A DNA stretch of 64,000 bases from Phoebastria nigripes (GCA_035582835.1 JAYKAV010003365.1:1099623-1163622), one strand, 5' to 3'; positions 27,841-39,397 are shown, counted from the stretch's first letter. The notes: generated from the sequence alone by a model not told the origin. Numbers and translations are program-made.

Positions 27841-29371
27841 TGGTAGATCAAAACTTAAAATAATCAGGCTACAGTTTGTAACCCAAACCCTTCTGGACAG
27901 ATGAACAAGGCAGCTCAAAATTAGAAAAAAAAAAAAAAGTAAGAATATAACAGTAGGCTGGAGAAAACATTAATGCTAGCAGTTAACTGGGAAACAGAGT
28001 CTTGAAAAAAAAAAGAAAAAAGAAAAAAAAAGACAGCTGAGAAAAAATGAAACTGATGCAAACTCCAGTTTTATGCTGCGACTCCTGATAAAGACGCTGT
28101 GTGCCACTCCGAGGAAGGAGAAATAAGAAGAACAGAGAGTGGTGTTGCTTCCTTCCCACATCCTCTGCAAAAAGAAGATAAAAAAAGTCCGACACATCTT
28201 GCGTATCAGCATCTGGCTAACAGATTCAGACATCTGTCTACATCACTGGCAAATTTCTCAAGTCTTTTCAAGTCTCAATAATTAGAGAAGAGACTCACGT
28301 GTTTGCTATGCTGAAGGGACTGCAGCCCTTCGGTACATATTGGTCAATAAAACATGGTAAGGAATGATGAAATGTCCATGTACAAAGTTTACAAAAATCT
28401 CCCCTTCAAAGTAAATATCCCAGCAGCTAGTATTTATCTTTCATGAGGAAGACGAATGCAACAGGTGTAAAACAAATAGGCTCCTGATATAAAAAACAAA
28501 TCAAAGCAAATCAGCTGCATTTAAGTTTGGGAATTGCTGGTATCTGTGTATAAAGGACCAGATTCAGTCTTGCCATAGCGCTCAACAAAGAGGAAAATAG
28601 TCCCCCTAGTGTACTCTTCATGTAGAAAAGACCGTTTCACAAGATAGCGCTGCAAGAAATTACAAAATAACATTATAGGAAGAGATATGGAAGTACTTAA
28701 GCTATAGTGAAACCGGGCACCTCTACTACATACACAGACACAAAGGTGTTTCAGTTTTCTATTTCAAGATTGTTGAGTGAAGTGAGTTACTGCATCCTAA
28801 ATATTTAGGGGGAAAAACTTGGGTTTTAAGTCAAGACACTAGTTTTGTGACTGCAGGACATCGACAGGGTAACGGATCCCTGAATTTGGAAAGACAGGTA
28901 GGTCTGGTCATCGAGGAGCTCTGTGGAAGTACCTGCAACAGCCGCCTGGCACAGTGCATGTCACAAGGGTGAAACCAGCTCACCCTCAGACCTTTTCCCC
29001 CCTCCAGTGACGATAAATATAAATACTGACCCTCCGTAAGTATTCAAGACAGTAAGCGGATATTGAAGCATGCACCTAAACCCTTCCCGGTGATTTAGAA
29101 GTGTACGGGGATTGTATCAAAGCAGGCTGCCCGTGGCACACGACAATGTCCGCAGCGTGCCGGCTCTACAGCGATGCACCGCACACTACTGCCCTAGTTA
29201 GCTGCCAGGCAGTATTAGGTTAGCTAATGTCCCACCGGGGCCAGGGGGAGGGGGGAGCATAGAAGATTGTTGCGGGGGGTGTATTGGGCAAACCTTATCT
29301 GAATTAGCGGAAACGTAATATATGCCTTCCTAACCACATCTGAAATATTCACTTCTGCTTTAATGCCCTAG

Positions 29372-29373
<2 letters not shown>

Positions 29374-29411
<38 letters not shown>

Positions 29412-29422
29412 AAAAGAAAAAG
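29374..29422 (+). repeat. Poly-A tract (36 A, then AAAAAG units)
   Basis: Thirty-six A followed by short A5G units. It could be the tail of an old retroposed copy, but the DNA to its left shows no recognisable element and no clear target-site duplication. Confidence 0.9.
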
Positions 29423-29934
29423 TGATAGTTGTAACTTTAATTTATAGCTCTTAAAATAATGGGTTTGAGGAGTATAATCCCAGCTATGTTTACGGATTAT
29501 GATATTCAGCACATCTCACTGGAAACGGTATTAATATTTCATATATAATAATACATAAGATAATAAAACCAAGTTCTCTTCTTCCCTTTGTTTAAAATGA
29601 CAATTTTCTCACTCAGTGCCAGAGCAGAATACTGTTAAATGGGCTTGCTGCCTTCAAAGACAAACTTAGCTGTGTAAAAATATTCTAAATTAAGATAAAA
29701 GCCTTCTGATACAGAACTATCTTCTGTGCATTTAAAATCTCAGCGTAACTAGCAATCTGAAAAAGTCTGATGTGAAAAGCTGACATTAGCTCCTGAAGAG
29801 TTGTATTCATTACCTATGAGGGAAACAAAGATGATAATAACATATAATGTGTTTTAGCATCGGGAGACTAAGATGGAGTCTCTATTTAAGCGTGTTGCCT
29901 CTGCACAAACTAATTTACGTTCCAGCCAAGAAAC

Positions 29935-29966
29935 TGAAATAGTCCTCTTCTGAAATAGTCCTCTTC
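29935..29966 (+). repeat. Direct duplication of 16 bases
   Basis: TGAAATAGTCCTCTTC occurs twice head to tail with no difference. A small replication-slippage event. Confidence 0.85.
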
Positions 29967-30420
29967 TGAATGTATATGCATACATTAAAAGAAACTCTAG
30001 CCCTGCTAAGGAATTAAATTTTGCAGTTTTGGATGCCTGGCAAATTATTAGCTCCTGACCTCTCCTTTGCCCCTTTCAGTATGCCCCTACCACCCACGCA
30101 CAACTGCACCCGCCGTTAACACCATCGAATGCCTTACCCTAACTTCCAGAGACAGCTCACAGTCATTAAAGAGGCAAAATTGTCTGCTACCAGTGTGCTT
30201 GCATCTCCTGAGAAAGGTCATCTTAAAGGCTTGTGAGAAACTTCTGAACTAAATTATATCAGAGGAATCTCAAGGGATCCAAGTTTTTAACATTTTAATT
30301 AGCTCCAAGTACCAGTTAATGCTGCTCAGCAAAGGAATCAATATCAAATTAACAGTATAAATTGTCAGAAAAACTGTGACTGTATTAAGCATACTAATCA
30401 ATGCAAGCACTTCGCGTTAT

Positions 30421-30475
30421 GGCCCAGATCCTGCTTCTGCTGAAGTGAATGGGAGTTTTGCCACCAAATTCAGCC
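30421..30475 (+). mobile_element. Ancient amniote repeat fragment, unnamed
   Basis: GGCCCAGATCCTGCTTCTGC followed by TGAAGTGAATGGGAGTTTTG matches the frequent GGCCC-GATCCTGC-CATTGAAGTCAATGGGAG pattern of old sauropsid and mammal repeats. Confidence 0.5.
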
Positions 30476-31407
30476 GAAACAGTATCAGCCCCGTTGTTCC
30501 GTAAGTCTTCGTTTGAATCGGATATCGAGAATTTACTGACAATTCAAACTATCAGATAAAAAGGCTGGATTTGTCATAGCAGCTGACATCTAGAGCCACT
30601 GCTTCTGCGTGAAACCAAACAACTTACGAAGGCACGGGCTGTCATCGGAAGATGTAACCCTTTATCACACTCCGTGTCGCACTTGTAAAGTCAGATCAAA
30701 ATTCAACACCTAATACAGATGCAAAAGCTGTAAAAAGGATCTGTAGTTTTTAAAAGCCTCGTCTTGAATTAGCTATGCCACCGATAAACTTTGTGTTTAT
30801 ATTTTCCCCAGCCTGAGACAAGTCTGTCAGTGAAATGCTTCCTCTACAGTGCTCCATTTGGAAGGTAAAAATCATACAGCTATACTCCAATTCCTAGCAG
30901 CAAGTCCTACTCAGGCACCAAAATATGAGACAGGGCTGCTAATACGAAAACTGCCAGAAATGTTTCATCCATACAATATTTCTGACCGATTTGTATACTG
31001 TAAGTTATCCCCTGATCCAAAGCTAGAGAGATTCAAAGAGGAAATTTAATTTCTCTGTAACACAATAAAACTTCCCAGCAAATTTGCCTTCAGCCATCCA
31101 TTCAAAAACTCGGTCTCGGATGCTGCCAGCATCGGCCCTCGGCAGCAACTGAACCGTACCGGGATTTCCCTCTGCAAACAGTATCGACATCAAGCAGCAC
31201 CTGCATTTCTGTATAGCTGCAAGTACGTGACATTTCTGCGTCCGACAGACACTAATAGATGGACATGGAAAATGAGGAGAAAAAAGCAGTTCTGGAAATC
31301 ACTTCAAATGTGCTTTACGTGCAGCACCGGCTCCTGGTAGGCCTTATTAGACTCCGTCTTTGAGAGCAGAACACTGCCTGCCTGCAACGTGCTTTTGCAT
31401 GTGTTAA

Positions 31408-31415
31408 GTAAACAA
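31408..31415 (-). promoter_or_regulatory. Exact FOXO octamer about 760 bases inside intron 1
   Basis: GTAAACAA occurs close to the FOXO3 exon 1 donor and to the promoter island, a position where an autoregulatory site could act. Only the motif is seen. Confidence 0.3.
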
Positions 31416-32166
31416 GCCACAAAACCAGATTTTTTTTTTTTTCGCACTTGTTAAAACGGTAGTAATCTTAGCTGCTAACTGTCACAATGCTGGACAGAAA
31501 ATGCTCGGATATACAGGATTTTTCAGGAGACAGTGCCCTCATACACTGGCACCGCAGGAAACGCAAACCAAGCGTTCCCGTGGCTGAGCAGCCAGTAACT
31601 CCACGCTTTGATTAACTTTATGAAGAAATGTCAAGACCCGAATTTCCCTCTATTGCCTTTGAGGAACGTGTGGAAAACCACTGGGGTATTTCTTGACGCA
31701 AATAATAGAGTCGTTCTGTATTTCAGCTTTGAGACTCTGACTGACCCTGCATAAAAGCAATTCTGCTTATTTCCAGTACGAGTTACACCAAAGGTACCTA
31801 TAACTTAAAAAACAAACAAACAAAAAACCCACCCTTAAAAATATTTTTTCCTTTTTTTTTTTTCCTCTTTTTCCTTCCCTGCTTATGTGCTTGTGCACCA
31901 GAGAAGCCAGCTCCNCTCCTGCTCCCAGAGTTAGGAGCCCTCACCGTTTGCACACAGCAACAGGAAAGAGACAAAACTTTTCGTACCCCCTCCCTGAAAA
32001 AACAAAAATAAGCAGAGGCGACAGCGCGACCACCAGCACGGCCAGCAGCAGCGCCCGGCCGGCTGCCGTCGGGGAAAGCCGCCGGCACACCCGCTCCGCG
32101 GCCGCATCCCCCGCGGGCAGCCCGCCCGTCGGGGCGGCGCGGTGGGTCCGCCGCGGCCCCGGGACC

Positions 32167-32178
32167 CCGCCTCACCTT
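32167..32178 (-). other. FOXO3: FOXO3 coding exon 1 splice donor
   Basis: On the minus strand the exon ends GGCTGGAAG and the intron starts GTGAGGCGGGG. The GT is at 32175-32174. It follows the Gly-Trp-Lys codons exactly where FOXO genes carry their long intron inside the forkhead domain, and it leaves a phase 0 junction (588 coding bases). The motif is seen directly; the position is supported by family knowledge. Confidence 0.93.
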
Positions 32179-32763
32179 CCAGCCGGCCGAGCTGTTGCTG
32201 TCGCCCTTGTCCTTGAAGTAGGGCACGCAGCGGACCATCCAGTCGTAGATCTGGGAGAGGGTGAGGCGCTTCTCCGGGGAGCTCTCGATGGCGCGGGTGA
32301 TGAGGTCGGCGTACGAGAGGTTGCCCCACGCGTTGCGCCGCGACGAGCACTTCCTCGGCGCCGCCGCCGCCGGGCCCCCGCTCAGCCCCCCGCCGCCCGC
32401 CGCCGCCGCCGCTCCCCCCGGCGAGAGGCTCGGCCCCTCCGGGCCGCCCCCGGGCAGCGGGGCCAGCAGCCGCGCCGCCTCCTCCGGGACGGCGGTGGCC
32501 GCCGCCGCCGCTTCTCCGCCGGCGGGGGCCGCGCTGCCGACGGCCATGGCCGAGCCGCCCCCCTCCTCCTCGTCGTCCTCCTCCTCGGGGATCATGGAGG
32601 CGGCGTCGGCGGGCGGCTCGCCGGCGGGCTTGGCGGGGCTGGCCTGCAGCTCGGGCCTCTGCAGGGGCCAGGTGCAGGAGCGGGGGCGGCTCTGCGGCTC
32701 GAACTCGGGGTCCAGCTCCACGTCCAGGGGCGAGAGCGGGGCGGGGGGTGACGCCTCTGCCAT
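32176..32763 (-). CDS. FOXO3: FOXO3 first coding exon (residues 1-196, partial gene)
   Basis: This exon encodes the N-terminal 196 residues of forkhead box O3, a nuclear transcription factor for stress resistance, apoptosis, metabolism and longevity genes that AKT phosphorylation exports from the nucleus. The start is the in-frame ATG in a strong Kozak context (A at -3, G at +4). Residues 11-40 match FOXO3 rather than FOXO1 or FOXO4, including [11 protein letters not shown] and the AKT site RPRSCTWP, with phosphoacceptor Thr31 (human Thr32). Residues 57-67 are the acidic [11 protein letters not shown] stretch, and about 70-136 is an Ala/Gly/Pro-rich low-complexity linker. The forkhead domain begins near residue 142 ([15 protein letters not shown]) and is cut after GWK196 by the donor AAG|GTGAGG, the conserved FOXO intron position, in phase 0. 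The rest of the forkhead domain, the NLS and the transactivation region lie on exons outside the window. Open reading past the donor is intron read-through. The family assignment is secure. Confidence 0.97.
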
Positions 32764-32875
32764 CTTGGCCTCCCCCGCGGGCGGCTGCGGCGGCGGCAGC
32801 GGGGCGCTGCGACGGGGCGGGCGGCCGCCGACCCTGCTCCTCCTCCGCCGCCTCCTCCTCGGTGCCGACGGGAGC

Positions 32876-32905
32876 CTAGCAGGCGGGGGGCCGCCGGGCG
32901 GGCAT
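32876..32905 (-). other. Nine-codon upstream ORF in the FOXO3 leader
   Basis: About 140 bases upstream of the FOXO3 start, an ATG opens a nine-codon frame (mostly Pro, Arg and Ala) that ends at TAG (32878-32876). That stop lies about 112 bases before the FOXO3 ATG and does not overlap it. The uORF start has G at -3 and C at +4, so it should be moderately recognised. If this DNA is in the mature leader, the frame could lower FOXO3 translation. Whether it is transcribed in the same exon is inference. Confidence 0.35.
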
Positions 32906-33495
32906 GCCGCTCTCCTCTAAGGGCTGGCAGGCTCTCCGCTGCACCCCGAGCCCCGCTCCCCGCGGGCGATGCGCACGCCGGAGCGGGGGGGGAAGGGGGG
33001 GGGGATCAGATTAGGAGCCGGAGCGGCAGCCCAGGGCCGGGCGGGGCCGGGGGTGCCCGCGGCGCTGCCCTCCGCGCCGGCGGAGCGGCGGCCGCTCCTG
33101 CGGTGCGTGTGTGCGTTTGTTTATGTTTCACTCCATGCGGATGCAGAAGTAGCTCCAGCGGGAACCGCGCTGTATCCAGCCGGGAGAGGACCCGCCGGCG
33201 CCTCCGAGCTCGCTCCTCGCCGCTTCCGCAGATATCTTCCCTTTTTGAGGGGGGTGTCCTTTGCCCCCTCCCTCGGCAGGAGGGTAGGGAGAGGGGTCCC
33301 TCAGATTACGCCGAAGACTTTTTCCTTCTTCAAAACGCCCCAAAGGGAGCCGAAGTCTTAGCATACATCCAACTGCATACTAGCGTAAGCCTGTCACTTT
33401 GTGGTGCCCCCCAAGCCACACGCAAGCAACCCCCCAAAATCTCACAGCCGACGGAGCAGGGGGCGGGAGAAGGCCACCCCGGGGGCTGGTCGGTT

Positions 33496-33517
33496 AAAAA
33501 AAAAAAAAAAAAAAAAA
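33496..33517 (+). repeat. 22-base poly-A run in the FOXO3 promoter island
   Basis: A pure A run (T run on the gene's strand) inside an otherwise GC-rich promoter. Such dA:dT tracts tend to exclude nucleosomes. Confidence 0.9.
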
Positions 33518-35189
33518 TCCTTCTTCTCGCAGGGAAAAAGCAAACACAACGGGAACAAATCAAATCGCCAGTCTTCCAACAGGTCCAGAAGCTTTAAGCC
33601 CTCCCTAGGGCTGCCAGAGAGAATAGGTTTTGTTCCAGCATCAACACCACATTCATAACCTCCTTGCTCCTGCTGCTGCCATCTTGACAGTTTTTCCCCC
33701 CCTTCACTCAAGTCATTTAAAAAGCGCAGGCAGAAGAGGCAGGGAGAGCCACATCGGGCGGGGAGGGAGGCGGGGGGGAGAATCAACAGCCACCTCCACA
33801 CCGGCAGAAATCGAGCTCCGAATTCACGGGAGGAAGAAGCAGCGTTGCTGCATGGCTCCTGCTCCTCCTGCTCCTGCGCTTTCAGCTCCGAGGAGCCTTC
33901 CCTTTAAAGGCGAAGGAGGGGAAAGCGGCAAACCGCCCGCTCCCTCTGCGAGCAGCCGGCGAGAGGCAAGCGATCCGCCCGCGCCGAGCCAGCCTGCCGC
34001 CGCCGCAGCCCGCCCGAGCAGCCTGTCACCCTGCTCGCCGCCGACTTCCACATCCCTCCTCCTAACAACCACCGGCAGCAACACAAAGTTATAGACACAC
34101 GCAGGGAGCCTCAACCTAACCGCACGGCACGGCACGGCCCGCCCACGGGCGGAGGGCGGGCGGTGCCGCGCAGGGGCCGCCCCGACGGGGCGGGAGCGCC
34201 GCGCCGGGCCGGCTGGGGGGGAGCCGCCGGGGCTGGGCGGGCTGGAGAGGCTGCAGGGACCCGGCGTGGAAGGCGCCTGCCCGCTCGCCTTCCCTTAGCT
34301 CCGGAGCGGCACCTCCTCCCCGCCGGTGCCACGGCGGCTGTGCGTCCCCCGCCGGCCCGGGGCCTGACCGCGCCGCCCGGGAAGCGCTCAAGTCTCTCAA
34401 AGCATACGGTAACTCTTTCCAAGGGTTACATTAGCCCTGGTTTTCTGCGCTTACTAGAATTTAAACGGCAAAACCAGACGCAACCGTCTCGCTTTCCCAC
34501 ACCTCGTTTCTTTTCAGGCCCACCTGACCCGGAGGCAGCACAGCTTCAGCCCTCGCNGCCTGTCCTCCACCGTCGAACCAGCTCTGGCAGCCTGTCATGG
34601 TGCAGAAATAGCGCGCTGTTTCTTTTCTGACTTGTTTCCACTGGTCGTAAATTATTGGTGCACGAGTTATCTGGTAAACGTTAAATTTGGAGTCAATTTA
34701 GTCATTTTTTGAAAACTTTAATTCTGCCTGCAGGTGATGCGGCAGCATGTTCAGACATGTCCACACGTGAATGTAATCCCGCTGTCCTTCCTCCTCGGAA
34801 GGCCGTGCCCTGGCAGAAAGCCCTCCGAAGTAGCTCACCTGAAGACGTAGTTAATTATGGGTTGGATAAAGGGGTGACCCACAAAGCCAAGGAATACAGA
34901 GCTATTAATAATATAGTATTATATTGTAGTTATAAATACATTACATAGCAATGTGTATGTATCAGTTCTCACCTAGCTTTGTATCGACCTAAACTATGGA
35001 CTGGATTTAGCACAAAAATAGCGTTGTCTCCGATACCAGATACAGACAACTGCATGCATTGAGAAGTAGGTGTGCTTCTGAAGCATTGCTAGGTAGAATT
35101 AGCAGACAAGTTAAATTATTCCTCATTTATTTAGCGCTATAGACAAGCAATGAGATTTGAAAACCATTTGGTTTGACTAGAAAACAGCA

Positions 35190-35250
35190 AGGCCCTGATC
35201 CTGCATGCCTTACAGGTCCTGCTAAGTAAGGGCTAAGGCCCTCAAGGTCT
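35190..35250 (+). mobile_element. Ancient amniote repeat terminus, unnamed
   Basis: AGGCCCTGATCCTGCATGCC is the usual end sequence of the same kind of element as near 30.42 kb. Confidence 0.35.
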
Positions 35251-36069
35251 AGTTAGGTTTCGAATTCAAGTGGCACTCAAGTTAGGAATAGTTCGGCGTG
35301 ATTTTATTACAAGGGACAGCATTTCAGCATGCATACAATTAATCCTCAGTTATCTAAATATAGTAGGAGACACTGAATTAATCAGAATGAATGCAGGTTC
35401 CAGTAATGGAAATAATTTTCATTGCAGCTCCATTTTGGGTCACGACGTTGCGTGCCCTGCCATGGCTTTTGTTGTAACGTGGCGCCTTACGGGAATGCAA
35501 GGCAGCTCAAAAAGACACCAGCTACTCTGCAGTTGTGATGCTGGCATTCATGGGTATGATTTAGCAGTTGGTAGGGGAGGAGAAGCGCAGTAGCATTGAA
35601 GACCCAGGAACCAAGATCAGAGAAGGCCGTGCATGATGAGAAGACGCTTAGTCCAACACCGCGCCTCTGAGGAGCCTCTTCTTGTGGCTTTCAGCAGTTA
35701 GCCAGAGAAGGCCAGCTGTGAAGCTGTGACTGACGCTCAGCCCTTTCCCCAAACCTGCTACTGCTTGGGGCTGATTTTGACCAGTACAGAAACCTCCCTG
35801 TGGAACGCTTCCTTAGGTCCCAAGGTTCCAGGGAAGCGTAGCACTTTGACCTTGGGCTGGATTACAAACTGCAAATCTAGTCCTAAATGATATTATCATC
35901 TTCATGTATTTATTTAATTGGCATTGCATTACTGTACAGGCATTGCCATTAGATCTCATTGTACTGGGTGAAGGCCCTGCATGTGGTAAGAAATGCTCCA
36001 CTCCCTGGCAGAATTGCAGTCTAAGTAAGGCAGGCCAGGGTGGGAGAAAGGAAATAAGTAAGTAGTAAC

Positions 36070-36215
36070 CCTATTAAAGAGATGATGGACTGAGGCACCG
36101 AGCAATTACATGACTGTGCTGAGGTCATACAGGAAGCCCATGTCAGAACTGAGGAATAAAACTAGATCTCCCGAGTGCCAGCCCTGGGACTTTACTGCAA
36201 GATTATCTGCCTTCT
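36070..36215 (+). mobile_element. MIR-like (CORE-SINE) fragment
   Basis: The series ACTGAGGCACCGAGCAATTA, then TGACTGTGCTGAGGTCATAC, AGGAAGCCCATGTCAGAACT and CTAGATCTCCCGAGTGCCAG follows the MIR consensus order (tRNA-derived/core part: GAAACTGAGGCAC, GGTCACACAG, GGCAGAGC, GATTCGAACCCAG). It is heavily diverged. MIR is an ancient amniote SINE. Family named from memory of the consensus. Confidence 0.7.
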
Positions 36216-36522
36216 TCAGAGTGCACTGGTATGCCAGCCGTACAGCCTTCATCACATACGTCATAGTACCAGTTCTTCCAGCTCCACACAGCACGTGTGT
36301 GCCCATGATATTGCGGTTTAGAGGCGGAATTAAAACCACAGTATAATTGTTCCTACACGTTTTACTTATCAAACACGCATGCACAAAACAGAAAGACAGA
36401 GGAGCCCTTCTTATCGCCATTCTGTGGCTGGGCCCACTGAAACACGTATAAAAACCGATCAAAATTGAATCTAAAGCCTGCACGATTTCCAGTCTCTTCC
36501 TTTAAGTACTTCAATGCCCCAA

Positions 36523-36600
36523 GGGTGGGTTTTTCAAAAAGGCTCCGTTTATGGGAGTTTTATCACTGACTTCAACAGGAATAAAGTTAGGCCAGCCCTG
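36523..36600 (+). mobile_element. Ancient repeat-like fragment
   Basis: ATGGGAGTTTTATCACTGAC followed by TTCAACAGGAATAAAGTTAG fits the GGGAGTTTTGCCACTGACTTCAATGGGA theme seen in old amniote repeats. Only partly conserved. Confidence 0.4.
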
Positions 36601-38892
36601 AGGCCATTTGAAAGCCTCGCTCACTCATTGTGCCTACTTAGACTGCGAGTGTTTCAGGGCAGTGCTGTGTCTTCCTCTGCATCTCCTTTTATCTACTATC
36701 CCTGCTCAAGTTTATATTGAAAGATGTGTACCTATCATGGTACCTGATTATATGGATCCGGTGGGGTCATAGTTACTTTGCAGCTCCGAGTCATCTCTGT
36801 GGGTGATCTCAGCCATACGCAGACCATGCAAGACCCATGAGACGTGGGGCCTGTGGCACACTGCTTCGGGGAAAGTAAAATTCATATGGCAGCACTCTGG
36901 GCGGGAATCCTTATAAGTGATTTTTGCGTTGAGATTAACTCTTTTAAGCTTCTATGTTCAACTACAGCAGGCTATCATCAGCTCAGTTTTCATTCCCATT
37001 CTTCCATTTTGTCAATTCAGAGCATCAGCTTCCCATAAGATAAAGAGTGTACCAGTTCACGGTGGTGACTCAGATGTGATCACTCCTTCATTCTGCCATA
37101 ACCTACATTCTCCTGGGCTTGTAGCTAGACAAGTGCAGGTCAAATTTCTGACTTTACCTCTCTTACACAAATAACTTACTGCGGAAGCATGGGTGTACAG
37201 TTGGAGCTAAAGTTGCTAAAGGTGGGCGACCTGGAACTTCTCGTCATTACATCATTATAGAAATATACTGTAAAGTGTACTGCCGCTAATAAAACAATGT
37301 TATATTGCAGTTACATTAAACAACGGCTGCATTGTCTANATGGACTTCACACAAACAAGTATATGACAGGTTGTTTTGTAAGCCACCTGCAGCCTGGTCT
37401 CCAAGAGGTTTGTGTCCACTGCAATAACCCTGTCTACCCCTCCCACCCAACCCGTGAGAGAGCAGCTCCCTCAGTGCATTTTTTTTCCCACGGTTCGCTA
37501 CTATGTCCTTTAAACACAGACTGGGCAAAGGGCAGTAGGTTTTGTGGCTGATTTGGAGCAACCTGTGTGCTGATTAGAAAGCAATGTCGTCTATAAGCCA
37601 GCCAGCTTCATACTTTGAGACTTTAACCTTTCTGCCCAATTTGGCTAAAACTGGCTAATGGGTCCACAGTTATTACAGGGAGATTGGCTGACTGGCAGAT
37701 AAGACACAGAGCAAGGGTCCAAATTGTGCCATGGAGACATGAAGGCTTTGCCAAAGACAGCTACAGAGTTCTGACTATAAAATTTTCCTCAAAGTGATGA
37801 ACAGTAATTTAAAGATCAATTGAAGTTGGACTTCAGCCTGTGAACTGGCTGACTGACCGCTGCAAGGGAGGGGAGGGGAAGGAAGAGAAGTGCAGTAGCA
37901 GAAGGAAACGGTGACATTACTATAGTAGAGAGAAGAACTCTTTCCTCAAGTGATCTTGACAGTTTGGGGACCAAACACTAAGGCTGGAAGCATTCAGCTC
38001 TGCATATACCTAAACTTGAGCACCCACTGCTGAGGAATTCTTGACCCGTTTCTGCACTGTGTGGAGTATGGTGACTACAGTCATCCACATTAAAAAACAG
38101 GATCACCTTTCTGGAAGAAACAATGTTTACAATGAAACCTCCAAAACAACTGGTCGAGTGAGGAGCTGTGAAGCTGAGGAGGTNGGAAAATTCAACCCTA
38201 TAGCTTCAAATTGACATTAAAAAGGCCTCACATCTGCTGAAGCTGCATTGCCAAGGCCCACCGAAAAGCTACGCCTTGTAGGCCGAGACAGACTCTCAGC
38301 TTCTCGTGGATAGAAGTAGTAGGTTTCTAACAGTGTTTTGTACGCTTATTAACAACCACAAATAGCGCATAGCGGTGTTGCCAGCTTTCTCAGCTTTATT
38401 TAGGAGTCCTGCAATACTGGTGTTTTCCTGAAATCCCTGTTCTTAAAGTCTCATTAAAGGAGCATCTCAGCTTCCATTTAAACCAACAGCCAATTTCCTG
38501 ATGCTCCATGGATGTGACCCAAGTACATTTTCAGGGCCAGGAAGAAAGTAGGGGGAAAAAAAATGCTAATTGCATATTTTAAAATCTTTTTAAACCTGAT
38601 TTTTAAGCTGACATTACACTACTCAAAAGCTTGCATCACAATTTTTGAATACTTGGGAGTACATGCAATTATTGAGTTTATATCATTAGGGTGAAATAGT
38701 CCAACTGCTAAGATCTGGCAAGAAACTCCACCTCTCTCTTTTTTTTTTTTTTACGTTCAGCTTAGATGATATGAAAGGATTTCACCCTCACAACAGCAGT
38801 TTCTGTTAATGATTCAGGGAGACACTTAATCATCTCCCCTCGCCTCCTGCCCCATCAGGACACCTCCACGAACCGACCTCTCCGATACCTGT

Positions 38893-38925
38893 GAAGAGAG
38901 AGAGAGACAGACAGACAGACGGACA
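38893..38925 (+). repeat. (GA)n/(GACA)n microsatellite
   Basis: AGAGAGAGAGAGACAGACAGAC followed by GGACAC: a compound short tandem repeat. Confidence 0.85.
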
Positions 38926-38970
38926 CCTCTCCCGCTTGGCTCGGGCTGTTCCGAGCGGCTAAATGCCGTT

Positions 38971-39060
38971 CTGCCCCGCCACTGACTCGTTGTGCAACAC
39001 GGGCATGTCACTTAACCCGTCTCGGTTACCCCATACGGGCTTAATTATACCCACTTATCG
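38971..39060 (-). mobile_element. MIR-like SINE fragment
   Basis: CTGCCCCGCCACTGACTCG, then GGGCATGTCACTTAACCCG and TTACCCCATACGGG match the complementary MIR core (GGGCAAGTCACTTAACCTCT...CAGTTTCCCCATCTG). It sits at the left edge of the orphan CpG island and several CpGs have been gained. Confidence 0.55.
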
Positions 39061-39397
39061 CTTAATTACTCCATTATTATAACTTAACACCTTCCTGTGC
39101 CCACACACCGGGGGGCAGCGGCCCTGCCCGAGGACCCGCGGCGGGGTTACCTCAGCGGGGGAGTTTAACCGGCGGTTGGGCGCCCGCCAGGGAGAGCCGC
39201 CCCTGAGGCGCTGCACGCCGCCAGCCCAACGGCCGGCAGCTACTCCCCGCCGAGTGGGACGCGGCACCTGCCGCTCGGAGGGCCGCCTGGCGAGCCTGGG
39301 TCACCGGCACTCCGCGCCCCGCCGGCAGCGCGGCGGGAGGAGTCGCGGGCCAGGCCGCTGCCTCCAGCCCCGCCGAGCCCCATCGCGGCGGTTGCCC

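Larger units (their letters stand above)
1..32175 (-). other. FOXO3: FOXO3 large first intron (5' part), non-coding
   Basis: Everything left of the donor is intron of FOXO3 running off the window. The acceptor and the next exon, which should continue with the NSIRHNLSLHS part of the forkhead domain, are not present, so the intron is longer than 32 kb, as is usual for FOXO3. The many open frames here are short, interrupted by N calls, open on both strands in GC-rich patches and without recognisable domains, so I treat none as a gene. Distinct features inside (CpG patches, forkhead palindromes, simple repeats and ancient repeats) are listed separately. In the rest I see nothing definable. Confidence 0.9.
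32764..34430 (-). promoter_or_regulatory. FOXO3: FOXO3 5' leader and CpG-island promoter
   Basis: The sequence upstream of the FOXO3 start codon is extremely GC- and CpG-rich. The island also covers the coding exon, giving roughly 32.0 to 34.4 kb. GC boxes of the GGGGCGGG type are seen near 32812 and 34186, and I see no convincing TATA box, which fits a dispersed CpG-island promoter. In mammals FOXO3 has a non-coding first exon a short way upstream of the ATG exon. I cannot place that exon or the transcription start here. A 22-base A run (33496-33517) interrupts the island. Both strands show long GC-driven open frames that are not genes. Confidence 0.8.
34431..39089. other. Non-coding spacer between FOXO3 promoter and orphan island
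   Basis: About 4.7 kb without a supportable exon. It contains MIR-like and other ancient repeat fragments (listed), a 13-base T run near 38740 and a GACA microsatellite. No other structure is seen. Confidence 0.7.

Noticed and set aside
29374..29422. Poly-A tract as the tail of a processed pseudogene
   Set aside because: No decayed coding sequence and no clear target-site duplication are visible to its left.
31798..32175. Continuation of the FOXO3 frame past residue 196
   Set aside because: The conserved FOXO donor GTGAGG lies right after GWK. The translated tail is unrelated to the forkhead domain and is intron.
32261..32920. 219- and 288-residue plus-strand frames antisense to FOXO3
   Set aside because: They are mirror frames of the GC-rich FOXO3 exon and leader, made of Ala/Gly/Arg/Pro runs. 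The minus strand is clearly the coding one.
33103..34630. Several 100-164 residue frames in the FOXO3 promoter island
   Set aside because: Low-complexity translations, some including the poly-A run as poly-Lys; typical of CpG islands.
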